Shown: positions 1 through 7,474 of the stretch, in pieces | Layout: each line of letters begins with the position of its first letter | Numbering within the stretch: position 1 is the stretch's first letter | Source: JAJYIW01 sp036787065 | GTDB taxonomy: Bacteria > Chloroflexota > Anaerolineae > Anaerolineales > Anaerolineaceae | NCBI GenBank assembly: GCA_036787065.1 | Contig: DAIQPZ010000038.1 | Location: 1 to 19,434 of the forward strand | Length of the DNA: 19,434 nucleotides | Reading direction: 5' to 3' | Notes under the pieces: model-generated | What the model was told of the DNA's origin: nothing | What the model saw: the letters and a program-made list of their open reading frames with translations, nothing else | Database searches by the model: none | Made by a program: the position numbers and the translations under genes

Positions 1-158
1 TACTCGATATATGGTTATGGCAAAGAGAGCGGTTCTCCAGGAATTACCGGGGAAGCCCCACATTTTGGGGTGTGAGCGTGCCTACGCACGCTCACACCCC
101 AAAATGTGGGGCTTCACCACGGCAATATCCAATGACCCAAGATAGCGGTGAGCAATTG
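1..158. mobile_element. Probable divergent copy of the GTAA-ended palindromic MITE, cut by the window edge (copy 1)
   Basis: The centre is a perfect 30-bp inverted repeat (listed separately). On its right, TGAGCAATT at about 149-157 matches the reverse complement of the family end as it appears at 10266 (GTAATTGCTCAGG). On its left, the window opens with TACTCGATATATG, which resembles the family end (GTAAC)TACTCAGGCATATG with its first five bases outside the window. The arms between ends and hairpin are longer than in the other copies, and the hairpin sequence differs from theirs. Membership is therefore an inference. No target duplication can be tested because the left flank is missing. Confidence 0.4.
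52..115. repeat. Perfect 30-bp inverted repeat (hairpin, 4-nt loop)
   Basis: Arms 52-81 and 86-115 are exactly complementary, with the loop CTAC at 82-85. The stem is too long and perfect to be chance. It lies 56 bp before the first possible start codon of the lipoprotein gene. No T-tract follows on the plus strand, so it is not a classical intrinsic terminator in that direction. It probably forms the core of MITE copy 1. Confidence 0.9.
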
Positions 159-171
159 ATGTTGAATAACC

Positions 172-1797
172 ATGGTTGACAGCGGGTGTTGTAAACCTGA
201 AATGAGTGGGAAAATCAAACGCCTTTTTTTTATCATCACATTTTTCGTCCTGATCGCCGGCATGGCATTGTCCGGTTGTGCTTCACCCGCTGTGACGCAG
301 AGTCTGATTAAGATTAACTTCACAGCGGATGGGAAGACACAAACGTTCTCTATGCCGGCCGGCGCCTCCGTCCAACAGGTGCTGACTCAGGCCGGGATCA
401 CCCTGGGCAACCTGGACCGCACCACTCCACCGGCTTATACTATTTTAACCGACGGCGCGACCGTAAAGTTGATCCGGGTCAAAGAAAATTTTGATGTCAC
501 CGATGTCATCATTCCCTTTGAACACCAGGTGGTTAAAAATGAATCCTTGACCAGCGGGCAGACCCTATTGATCCAGCCAGGTGTCAATGGAACGCAAGAG
601 ATCACTTACCGGACCGTGCTTGAAGATGGGGTTGAGGTCTCAAAAACTGAATTCAAATCGGTGATCGTAAAAGAGGCCGTTCCCGAAATCAGTATGGTCG
701 GTATCCAGGCGCCCTTTTCCCCGGTACCCATCACCGGCAAGTTGGCTTACCTGATCGCGGGGAATGCCTGGGTGATGCAGGATACGACGGGCAACCGCCG
801 GCCCATCGTTACTTCCGCTGATTTGGATGGAGACATATTCACCTTATCCGCGGATGGAGCCTGGCTGTTGTACTCCAGAAAAGCAGGGAAAGACGGTAAA
901 GACAACATCAATACCTTATGGGTAATCAATGTGGATGATGCCACCGCAAAACCGATCGATCTGAGGGTGAAGAACATTAAGAACTATGCCGGTTGGGTGC
1001 CGGGACAGGGGTTGACCGTGGCTTATTCGACCGTTGAGCCCCGTCCAACCGCACCCGGCTGGCAGGCCAATAATGACCTTCAATTATTAACCTTCAAAGC
1101 GAATGGATCGGTTGCGGCCCCCAAAGAGGTGATTGCGACAAATTCTGGCGGGTTGTATGGGTGGTGGGGCGCTACGTTTGCCTGGTCACCCGATGGATCA
1201 AAACTGGCTTATGCCCGCCCGGATGGGGTCGGCCTGATTAACTTAACTAACGGGGCATTCCTCCCCAAAATGCCCCTTACGCCCTTGCAAACACACAGCG
1301 ATTGGGCCTGGGTGCCGGGACTTACCTGGGGCAATGAAGGTAAAACGCTGTATACAGTCATTCATCCCGAAGGTTCTAATGCGGGCTCGGCTGAAAATTC
1401 ACCGGTATTCAATTTGTTAGCCTTACCCCTCACCGGGGGTCCGGCCTTACCCTTGATCCAACGCAGTGGTATGTTTGCTTATCCGGTGGCAGCCCCGGGT
1501 GACCCCCCCGCCGGATATCCCATCGCCTTACTTCAGGCAATCTTTCCCGATCAAAGCGATACGAGCCATTACCGGCTCGTGATCATGGATCAAGACGGAT
1601 CGAATAAGAAAACAGTCTTTCCCGCCGACGGTGCTTCTGGCATTGAACCGCAAACCGTTGTATGGTCTCCTGCCAAATCTTCTACACGTTTTATCGCTGT
1701 GAAATATCAGGGTAATATCTGGATGATCGATGAAACGGGTGGGGATATCCACCAAATTACTGGCGATGGGTTAACCACACGGATCGACTGGAAATAA
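172..1797 (+). CDS. Lipoprotein with DUF348/G5-like N-terminus and TolB-like beta-propeller
   Basis: Probably a surface-anchored lipoprotein. From the in-frame ATG at 202 the N-terminus is a lysine/arginine start, a hydrophobic stretch (FFIITFFVLIAGMA) and a lipobox LSGC with the cysteine at residue 26. That start gives the more usual signal peptide; the ATG at 172 only adds ten polar residues. Neither has a strong Shine-Dalgarno. After the signal comes a ubiquitin-like DUF348 stretch (ADGKTQTFSMPAGASVQQ) and then a G5-like segment (IPFEHQVVKNESLTSGQ, ending in SVIVKEAVPEI). G5 domains are associated with cell-wall glycan binding. The remainder, from about residue 190, has repeated propeller-blade motifs of the TolB/WD40-like type (LSADGAWLLYSR, FAWSPDGSKLAYAR, WSPAKSSTRFIAV, and NIWMIDETGGDIHQITG at the end). 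The substrate is unknown. It is the first gene of a six-gene run; the next start is 23 bp downstream. Confidence 0.75.
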   Translation: MVDSGCCKPEMSGKIKRLFFIITFFVLIAGMALSGCASPAVTQSLIKINFTADGKTQTFSMPAGASVQQVLTQAGITLGNLDRTTPPAYTILTDGATVKLIRVKENFDVTDVIIPFEHQVVKNESLTSGQTLLIQPGVNGTQEITYRTVLEDGVEVSKTEFKSVIVKEAVPEISMVGIQAPFSPVPITGKLAYLIAGNAWVMQDTTGNRRPIVTSADLDGDIFTLSADGAWLLYSRKAGKDGKDNINTLWVINVDDATAKPIDLRVKNIKNYAGWVPGQGLTVAYSTVEPRPTAPGWQANNDLQLLTFKANGSVAAPKEVIATNSGGLYGWWGATFAWSPDGSKLAYARPDGVGLINLTNGAFLPKMPLTPLQTHSDWAWVPGLTWGNEGKTLYTVIHPEGSNAGSAENSPVFNLLALPLTGGPALPLIQRSGMFAYPVAAPGDPPAGYPIALLQAIFPDQSDTSHYRLVIMDQDGSNKKTVFPADGASGIEPQTVVWSPAKSSTRFIAVKYQGNIWMIDETGGDIHQITGDGLTTRIDWK

Positions 1798-1820
1798 TAA
1801 CTAAATTTATAGGAGAAATC

Positions 1821-2780
1821 ATGAACATTTTAATTACTGGCGCAGCCGGTTTCCTGGGTTCACACCTGACTGACAGGTTAGTCAGTCTCGGGCACCAGGT
1901 CATTGGCATGGATAACTTTATCACCGGGAATCCGGAAAATTTAGCCCACCTCGCAGGCAACCAAAATTTCTCATTTATCCGGCATGATGTCTCAGATTTT
2001 ATTTTCGTTCCGGGGAGAGTGGACTTTATTCTGCATTTTGCATCACCTGCCAGCCCCAACCCGGCGTCACCCCTGGGCTATCCTAACCTGCCAATCCAGA
2101 CGATGAAGGCCGGGGCGCTTGGCACACACAACACCCTTGGCGTAGCCATTGCCCAAACCGCCCGTTTCTTGCTGGCTTCTACCAGTGAAATCTATGGTGA
2201 CCCATTAGAGCATCCCCAAAAAGAGACCTATTGGGGACATGCCGACCCGATCGGATCGCGCTCTGTTTATGACGAGGCCAAACGGTTTGCCGAGGCGCTC
2301 ACCATGGCTTACCACCGCTACCATGGAGTCAACACGCGCATTGTGCGCATATTTAACACCTACGGTCCCAGAATGAGCCTGGATGATGGTCGGGTCGTGC
2401 CCAATTTCATCCAACAGGCTTTACGGGGTGAGCCGTTGACCATTTTTGGTGATGGAAGTCAGACCCGCAGTTTCTGTTTTGTGGATGATCTGATCGAAGG
2501 CATCACACGCTTGATGATGTCGGAAGAACACATGCCGGTTAACATCGGCAACCCGGCTGAAACCAGCATACTGGAGTTTGCAGTGACGATCAACCGGCTG
2601 ACCGGTAATAAAGCCGGAGTCATCTTAAAACCGGATAAACGCCTGGGTGATGACCCTCAGCGCCGCCAGCCCGATATCACCCGTGCCCGTGAGCTATTAA
2701 GTTGGGAACCCAAAATATCCCTTGAAGAAGGATTGTCATTAACGATCCCATACTTTAAACAGAAGATGGAACTTTTATGA
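1821..2780 (+). CDS. NAD-dependent sugar-nucleotide epimerase/dehydratase, UDP-glucuronate decarboxylase (UXS)-like
   Basis: An extended short-chain dehydrogenase of 319 aa, likely converting UDP-glucuronate to UDP-xylose for surface polysaccharide. Visible signatures are the NAD-binding TGAAGFLG (residues 6-13), HFASPASP (72-79) where UXS proteins have the HLASPASP motif, STSEIYGDP (120-128), the catalytic Y150-x3-K154, RIFNTYGPRM, and DDPQRRQPDI near the C-terminus. DDPQRRQPDI is a good marker of the UXS branch against other epimerases. The start is supported by AGGAG just upstream of the ATG. The stop overlaps the GtrA start as ATGA, so the two are probably translationally coupled; a sugar-nucleotide enzyme followed by a GtrA protein fits envelope glycan decoration. 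The substrate could also be another UDP- or dTDP-sugar. Confidence 0.8.
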   Translation: MNILITGAAGFLGSHLTDRLVSLGHQVIGMDNFITGNPENLAHLAGNQNFSFIRHDVSDFIFVPGRVDFILHFASPASPNPASPLGYPNLPIQTMKAGALGTHNTLGVAIAQTARFLLASTSEIYGDPLEHPQKETYWGHADPIGSRSVYDEAKRFAEALTMAYHRYHGVNTRIVRIFNTYGPRMSLDDGRVVPNFIQQALRGEPLTIFGDGSQTRSFCFVDDLIEGITRLMMSEEHMPVNIGNPAETSILEFAVTINRLTGNKAGVILKPDKRLGDDPQRRQPDITRARELLSWEPKISLEEGLSLTIPYFKQKMELL

Positions 2781-3247
2781 TTATTTCGAATGCCATAGAA
2801 AGAGGACGATTCTTACGATTCGCTTTTGTTGGGGTGATCGGTTTTATTGTCGATTTTGGCTCTTTTAATATCATGACCAAATTTCTTGGGATTCACTCCG
2901 TCATTGCCAGTATGATTTCATTCTCCCTGGCTCTGATCAGTAATTTCGTTTGGAACCGTTATTGGACCTATCCGGATTCGCGCAGCAAAAAGCTCGCCAA
3001 CCAGGTAGCACAATTTGGTTTTATCAATTTAATTGGTTTGGGTATCCGGACGCCCCTGTTTGCCTGGCTTGGGCCGAAGACGGTGCAGGTTTTCAGCCGG
3101 TTGTCTCTCCCGGCCAATATCCCCGCTTTTATGACCTCGACCTTCCTGGGCAACAATATCGCCCTGGCCTTTGTCGTCGGCGTCGTGATGCTGTGGAACT
3201 TTTTTGCTAATCGTTTCTATACCTATTCGGATGTAGCCGCAAGATAA
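2777..3247 (+). CDS. GtrA-family polytopic membrane protein
   Basis: A small (156 aa) integral membrane protein with about four hydrophobic segments (around residues 13-33, 38-60, 75-95 and 118-145). The motif NFVWNRYWTYPDS after the second segment is characteristic of the GtrA fold, whose members are proposed to move or flip lipid-linked sugars for polysaccharide or O-antigen modification. The start overlaps the stop of the upstream sugar-nucleotide enzyme (ATGA), which strengthens the functional link: one makes the activated sugar, the other may help transfer the lipid-linked product across the membrane. Length is normal for the family. The transported substrate cannot be read from the sequence. 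Confidence 0.85.
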   Translation: MIISNAIERGRFLRFAFVGVIGFIVDFGSFNIMTKFLGIHSVIASMISFSLALISNFVWNRYWTYPDSRSKKLANQVAQFGFINLIGLGIRTPLFAWLGPKTVQVFSRLSLPANIPAFMTSTFLGNNIALAFVVGVVMLWNFFANRFYTYSDVAAR

Positions 3248-3258
3248 GGAATAAGTTC

Positions 3259-4524
3259 ATGGATAGTTTGAATGATCGCCAACCGACCCGGTTAGCTTCT
3301 GATTTATCTAACGATGCTATCAGCCAGACCGAAGAGAACGCTGGAGGGGATCTGGTCACCAATGGGATCCGCTCTCTGCGCGAATTGGTCGACATGGTAT
3401 GTGGCCGTAATATCCAGGAGTCGGGTGATTACGGTGAAGCAGGTCTGGCGGAGAACCTTCCATTTCCTTTCCTGGCCCTGGTGGGACAGCAAGAAATGAA
3501 ACTGGCCCTGCTTTTGAGCCTGATCAATCCCATGCTAGGGGGCGTCTTGCTCATCGGACCCAGGGGCACCGGCAAAACCACCGCCGTTCGCAGCCTTTTA
3601 GATTTGCTACCCGGCGTTGAACGCAGCTTATGTTTTTACGGCTGCCTGCCTGAAGATGTGGAAGCGGGCGGCCTGGACGCCATATGCCCGGAGTGCACTA
3701 AAAAATATGCGGCTGGCTTGCCCTTAACCGGGCCAGACCGGGTCCGCCTGGTTGAGCTGCCCTTGAATGCGGCGTTGGATGACGTGGTCGGTGGCCTGGA
3801 TGAACGCGCCTTAATCCACGACCGCCTGCGCTTGAAAAGAGGACTGCTCGCTCAAGCCGATCAGAATATTCTCTACGTGGATGAAATCAATTTACTCAAT
3901 CACGAGATCGTGGATGCTTTTCTGGATGCGGCTGCCTCAGGCAGTTATACCGTGCGCCGCGGCCCAATGTCTGCCACGTTTCACGCCCGTTTTAACCTGA
4001 TGGGGTCGATGAACCCGGAAGAAGGGTTCCTGCGTCCTCAGATTATGGACCGGTTCGGACTGCGGCTCCTTGTGCACGGGCTGGACGAACCGTCGGAACG
4101 CCTGGAGGCCTACCGCCGCGTCCGTACTTATCGCAACAACCCACGTGGAATGATCGCTCAATACGCTGACGCCACCCAGATCGCCCGGGAAGAAATTCAG
4201 ACAGCGCGCGGACTGCTAACCCGGGTCGAGTTATCCGAAGAGGTTGCCCGCCAGGGAATCGCCATGGTCCAATCGTTGAAGATCGACTCACTTCGCGCTG
4301 AAATCACCATGCTTGAAGCCGCCAGGGCTTGCGCAGCCGCGGATGCCCGCACCCAGGTGACTTTTCAAGACCTCCAGATGGTCGCCCCGATGTCACTGCG
4401 CCTGCGCCGCTCCAAATTTATCTCGGAATATTTTCACAACCAGGAAGCTGAAGAAGAAGAACTGAGAACAACCTTTAAGTCTTTTACTGAATACGACATA
4501 ACGACTTCAGCGAGGGCCAAATGA
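3259..4524 (+). CDS. Magnesium chelatase subunit ChlI/BchI-like AAA+ ATPase
   Basis: A 421-aa AAA+ ATPase. Walker A is GPRGTGKT (100-107), Walker B ILYVDEI (204-210), followed by LMGSMNPEEG (sensor-1 region, about 247-256) and an arginine in MDRFG (263-267). These, with LPLNAALDDVVGGLD, give the ChlI/BchI pattern. About 68 N-terminal residues before FPFLALVGQ have no recognisable domain, so the protein is longer than typical BchI (~340 aa). Four cysteines (C125, C129, C143, C146) lie between the Walker motifs as CxxxC and CxxC and could bind zinc. No BchD/VWA or BchH partner lies here and nothing else suggests photosynthesis, so a generic metal-insertion or MoxR-like remodelling role is as likely as magnesium chelation. 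AAGGA precedes the ATG. The stop overlaps the next start (ATGA). Confidence 0.8.
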   Translation: MDSLNDRQPTRLASDLSNDAISQTEENAGGDLVTNGIRSLRELVDMVCGRNIQESGDYGEAGLAENLPFPFLALVGQQEMKLALLLSLINPMLGGVLLIGPRGTGKTTAVRSLLDLLPGVERSLCFYGCLPEDVEAGGLDAICPECTKKYAAGLPLTGPDRVRLVELPLNAALDDVVGGLDERALIHDRLRLKRGLLAQADQNILYVDEINLLNHEIVDAFLDAAASGSYTVRRGPMSATFHARFNLMGSMNPEEGFLRPQIMDRFGLRLLVHGLDEPSERLEAYRRVRTYRNNPRGMIAQYADATQIAREEIQTARGLLTRVELSEEVARQGIAMVQSLKIDSLRAEITMLEAARACAAADARTQVTFQDLQMVAPMSLRLRRSKFISEYFHNQEAEEEELRTTFKSFTEYDITTSARAK

Positions 4525-5522
4525 TAAAGAAAACTGCCAGCCACCGGGAAAGGCTTGAAAATTGTCTTGCCGGGCAAACACTTGACCAGACGCCGGTCGC
4601 TTTTTGGCGCCACTTTCCTGTAGACGACCAAACTCCCTCAGGACTGGCCGCATCAACGCTTGCCTTCCAGCAAGATTTTGATTTTGACCTGGTAAAAGTC
4701 ACTCCATCTTCTTCATTTTGTTTGAAGGATTGGGGCACCCAGGACCGCTGGGCCGGCAATCCGGAAGGGACCCGCGATTATCTCACTCCGATCATTCAAA
4801 GACCTGAAGATTGGGCGGCGCTCCAACCCTTAAATCCAGAAAAAGGATGGTTGGCAGGCCAGATTGCCTGCTTATCCCAGATCACCAAGGCATTGGGGTC
4901 GGGCACGCCCGTTCTGCAAACGGTATTCAGTCCTCTGGCCCAGGCCAAGAACCTGGTCGGGCGCAATGAATTGCAGGTACATTTGCGGACTCATCCCGAA
5001 GCTTTGCACACGGGTTTGAAAACGATCACGGAAACCACCCTGCGCTTCATCGCTGAGGCGATAAAAACCGGGATTGCCGGGGTTTTCTACGCACAGCAGC
5101 ACGCCCAATACGGGCTGCTTTCCGAAACAGAATTCGACCATTTTGGCCGGGCGTATGATTTGCAGGTATTGGACGCCGTGCGCGGATCGTGGTGCAACAT
5201 GCTTCACCTACACGGTGAAAACGTGATGTTCGACCGGGTCGCGGATTACCCGGTTGCCATCATCAACTGGCACGACCGCCAGACAGCACCTTCGCTCAGC
5301 CAGGCCATGACGCGCTTCCGAGGTGTTTTTTGCGGCGGGCTGCGCCAGTGGGAAACCATGGTGTTAGGCACACCCCAACAAGTCGAACAAGAATCACGTG
5401 AAGCGATTCAATCTACCGGTGGTAAACGCTTCATCCTGGGTACCGGCTGCGTTCTTCCGGTCACCGCGCCCAGGGGGAACATCCTGGCGGCGATCCAAAC
5501 GACGCGTGGTACGAAAGGTTAA
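4521..5522 (+). CDS. Uroporphyrinogen decarboxylase (URO-D)-fold protein, probably not HemE
   Basis: A 333-aa protein of the URO-D superfamily, which includes haem-pathway HemE and corrinoid or thiol methyltransferases. The family is recognised from the opening (RERLENCLAGQTLDQTPVAF), the central KTGIAGVFYAQQHAQYG, the LHLHGENVMFDRVADYPV strand-turn and the C-terminal GKRFILGTGCVLPVTAP. The hallmark RQAGRY motif of true HemE, expected right after the PVAFW position, is absent: the sequence reads WRHFPVDD. A canonical uroporphyrinogen decarboxylase activity is therefore unlikely, and a methyltransferase or other role is inferred. It overlaps the chelatase-like ATPase by 4 bp and ends 2 bp before the RsmD-like gene, so it is inside the operon. 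Pairing with a chelatase-like gene is suggestive of tetrapyrrole chemistry but does not prove it. Confidence 0.7.
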   Translation: MIKKTASHRERLENCLAGQTLDQTPVAFWRHFPVDDQTPSGLAASTLAFQQDFDFDLVKVTPSSSFCLKDWGTQDRWAGNPEGTRDYLTPIIQRPEDWAALQPLNPEKGWLAGQIACLSQITKALGSGTPVLQTVFSPLAQAKNLVGRNELQVHLRTHPEALHTGLKTITETTLRFIAEAIKTGIAGVFYAQQHAQYGLLSETEFDHFGRAYDLQVLDAVRGSWCNMLHLHGENVMFDRVADYPVAIINWHDRQTAPSLSQAMTRFRGVFCGGLRQWETMVLGTPQQVEQESREAIQSTGGKRFILGTGCVLPVTAPRGNILAAIQTTRGTKG

Positions 5523-5524
5523 TT

Positions 5525-6115
5525 TTGAGCAGCCCAAGGATCATTGCAGGCAAGGCCCGCGGGTTCCGGATCCAGGATGTCCCCGGCGACATTACCCGGC
5601 CCATCACCGACCGGGTGAAAGAGGCCCTGTTTAACATCCTCGCTAACGATGTGGTGGATGCGACCTTCCTGGATTTATTTGCCGGGACTGGCAGCGTGGG
5701 CATCGAGGCGCTCAGCCGGGGCGCGGCCTTTACCCGTTTCAACGATAAAAACCGACCGGCTGTCCAGACAGTAAAATCCAACCTGGAACACACCGGGTTT
5801 AACCCCCTTGCTGAGGTGCTGCACAGCGATGCGTTCACGCTTATCCGGCAGGCGCCCGACCGTCCGTTCGATTACATCTTCATCGCCCCACCCCAATATA
5901 AAGACCTCTGGCGGCAGATGATGACTGCCCTGGACGCCAACCCGGGATGGCTGGCGCCAGATGGCTGGATCATCGTCCAGATTGACCCGATCGAATACCA
6001 GGCGTTAACCCTGAGCCATTTCAACGAGTTCGAACAAAGGCGTTACGGGAGCACGCTTCTGGTCTTTTACCAGCACAAACAGGCGCCAGGTGACGGCAAT
6101 ACGCCGAATGTGTAA
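5525..6115 (+). CDS. rsmD: RsmD-like 16S rRNA (guanine966-N2)-methyltransferase
   Basis: A 196-aa class I SAM-dependent methyltransferase, the usual RsmD length. It opens with RIIAGKARGFRI, then RPITDRVKEALFNIL, the SAM-binding motif I DLFAGTGSVGIEALSRGA (about 49-66) and a DYIFIAPPQYKDLW strand. RsmD normally has DPPY at this last position, where the Asp/Asn contacts the target base amine; here it is APPQY, a notable variation. The start is TTG at 5525: GAAAGG sits six bases upstream and the protein then begins with the expected R-I-I-A-G-K. The stop of the URO-D gene is only 2 bp upstream, indicating coupling. coaD, the common downstream partner of rsmD, is not present; a decayed flavin oxidoreductase fragment follows instead. 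Confidence 0.8.
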   Translation: MSSPRIIAGKARGFRIQDVPGDITRPITDRVKEALFNILANDVVDATFLDLFAGTGSVGIEALSRGAAFTRFNDKNRPAVQTVKSNLEHTGFNPLAEVLHSDAFTLIRQAPDRPFDYIFIAPPQYKDLWRQMMTALDANPGWLAPDGWIIVQIDPIEYQALTLSHFNEFEQRRYGSTLLVFYQHKQAPGDGNTPNV

Positions 6116-6136
6116 GAGCGCACCAGGGAAAAGTAG

Positions 6137-6636
6137 ATGCCTGTTAATTTTGGTTTAATTATGACCACCGGATGGGTCCGGCAAGAGCAGGGCGTAGGGT
6201 ATATCGAAAACCTGAACCACTCCCACCGGTCATGGTGGGCGCGTTCAAGCCCAAAATGCTGCGCCTGGCAGCCAGGTTTGCCGATATGTGGAATGTTTCG
6301 TCAACCGGGGTTGAACCTTACCGGCGTATGTCTGCCATAATCGATCAAGCCTGTCGGGAATTGGGCCGCGATCCTTCCACTTTGGGGCGATCCTGGGGCG
6401 GCGGCTGCGCCTGCGCGCCCAGCCAGGCGGAGGCCGAAGCGCTGGCCGGCGACCGGTTTTCCGGTAAGGACCCTGAGGATTTTGGCTTTGTCGGCACGCC
6501 AACCCAGGTAGTCGATCAAATGCGCCGGTTTATTGACCTGGGGGTGGATACGTTCATGCTCGATTGCGTTGATTTTCCCAAGATGGATATGCTCGAGCTG
6601 CTGATCGACAAAGTGCTGCCAGCGGTTAACAGCTAA
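6137..6636 (+). pseudogene. 5'-truncated, frameshifted remnant of an LLM-class (F420/FMN) flavin-dependent oxidoreductase
   Basis: The frame ending at 6636 encodes a typical C-terminus of a luciferase-like monooxygenase family protein: PPVMVGAFKPKMLRLAARFA, DMWN, then GRDPSTLGRSWG, FVGTPTQVVDQMRRFIDLGV and a final helix. Only about 140 residues of a usual ~300-350 aa protein remain. Upstream, the frame starting at 6137 reads ...GVGYIEN and then leaves homology. One extra C near 6211 would join YIEN to PEPLPPVMVG, so a one-base deletion is inferred. The N-terminal two thirds, including the flavin-binding barrel, is missing. It sits between rsmD and a tandem repeat array, which fits a decaying region. 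Confidence 0.7.
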
Positions 6637-6645
6637 ATATCGAAA

Positions 6646-6847
6646 GGGCGGGTCGTCTCGCACGCGTAGGGGCGACCCATCCTGGTCCACATTAGCATCG
6701 ATCTTCAAGGGCGGGTCGTCTCGCACGCGTAAAGGCGACCCGTCCTGGTCTACATTAGCATCGATCTTCAAGAGCGGGTCGTCTCGCATGCGTAAGGGCG
6801 ACCCATCCTGGTCTACATTTGCATCGATCTTCAAGAGCGGGTCGCCC
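6646..6847. repeat. 63-bp direct tandem repeat array (three full units plus a partial)
   Basis: Units start at 6646, 6709 and 6772, with a truncated fourth at 6835, giving an exact period of 63 bp with only a few substitutions. Each unit contains GGGTCGTCTCGCACGCGTA followed by GGGCGACCC, so it can fold on itself through GGGTCG/CGACCC, and ends with GCATCGATCTTCAA. The array is bounded by a perfect 13-bp inverted repeat: GTAGGGGCGACCC at 6666-6678 and GGGTCGCCCCTAC at 6839-6851. Because 63 is a multiple of three, the minus strand stays open through it, but this is not taken as coding. No promoter or gene is evident in 6637-6885. Confidence 0.9.
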
Positions 6848-6885
6848 CTACACCTACCATAAATTCATTTATGCCCAATTAAGCA

Positions 6886-7386
6886 CTACCCCCAGTGAAT
6901 CCGTAAGGTATCTTTCTCGTCATAATCGTACCGCACCGAAATGGGGGGCTGCCCGGGGGTAAGCGCCATGATTTTGGGAAGCAGGATGGGCAGATCTTCA
7001 ACCAGGGGAACCTGCGCCAGGCCGGACTTCGGGATCCATTCGAGGGTTCCCTCGTGGGATGGCACCGGAGATCCTGTCTGGCTTTCTCCCCTGAACACGT
7101 AAATCGCGATGCCCACATCCTCGCCCGCGTCTACCATGATGACCGCGCACAACCAGAGAGCATCCACGGTCAAACCCGTCTCTTCAAGAAGCTCGCGCCG
7201 GGCGGCATTGAGCACATCTTCCCCTCTTTCAATATGCCCGCCGACGCCGTTGTATTGGTTGGCCCATAAGCGTTTGGTGGGAGCGCCTTTTAATAATAAA
7301 ACAGCGTCCCCCCTGGTGATGAACAATAAAGTCCTGGGGATGACCGTAAAACGGTCCTTGAGCACACCCTGATCGGCCCTTGGCAT
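6886..7386 (-). CDS. Nudix hydrolase (MutT-like)
   Basis: A 166-aa Nudix-fold pyrophosphohydrolase. The Nudix box is intact and matches G-x5-E-x7-RE-U-x-EE-x-G-U: GHIERGEDVLNAARRELLEETGL, with the metal-binding RE and EE pairs. The preceding LFITRGDAVLLLKGAP and WANQYNGVGGHIE are typical of 8-oxo-dGTP diphosphatase or MutT-like members; the nucleotide substrate cannot be fixed from sequence. The start at 7386 (MPRADQGVLK) is preferred because GAGGAAGG lies about six bases upstream. A longer in-frame start at 7452 lacks such a site and would run through the terminator hairpin at 7410-7438. It follows the aldolase on the same strand, but that terminator separates them. Confidence 0.85.
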   Translation of the reverse strand: MPRADQGVLKDRFTVIPRTLLFITRGDAVLLLKGAPTKRLWANQYNGVGGHIERGEDVLNAARRELLEETGLTVDALWLCAVIMVDAGEDVGIAIYVFRGESQTGSPVPSHEGTLEWIPKSGLAQVPLVEDLPILLPKIMALTPGQPPISVRYDYDEKDTLRIHWG

Positions 7387-7409
7387 ACACACCCTTCCTC
7401 GAATAAAAA

Positions 7410-7438
7410 GATGGGAGAGGAGTTTTTCGGCTCCCATC
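7410..7438 (-). terminator. Rho-independent terminator after the aldolase gene
   Basis: On the minus strand GATGGGAG and CTCCCATC form an 8-bp stem around a 13-nt loop and are followed at once by TTTTTATTC. It lies 37 bp downstream of the aldolase stop and just before the Nudix Shine-Dalgarno. It would end the aldolase transcript or act as a partial attenuator for the Nudix gene. Confidence 0.7.
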
Positions 7439-7474
7439 CCATCACGAATCAACTAATATCTATTGCCTTCAAAG

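Noticed and set aside
3259..4524. Evidence for bacteriochlorophyll synthesis from the BchI-like gene
   Set aside because: No bchD, bchH or other pigment gene is present, and BchI-like ATPases also occur in non-phototrophs.
4521..5522. Assignment of the URO-D protein as hemE
   Set aside because: The RQAGRY active-site motif required for HemE is missing.
6301..6834. A minus-strand open frame with three 21-residue repeats (DANVDQDGSPLRVRDDPP-like) resembling calcium-binding or dockerin motifs
   Set aside because: The frame exists because the DNA repeat period is 63, a multiple of three. It then continues antisense through the oxidoreductase remnant, and has no Shine-Dalgarno or homologous domain beyond the repeat.
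7387..7452. Upstream in-frame start of the Nudix gene at 7452
   Set aside because: It would translate through the terminator hairpin at 7410-7438 and has no Shine-Dalgarno, whereas the start at 7386 has GAGGAAGG at good spacing.
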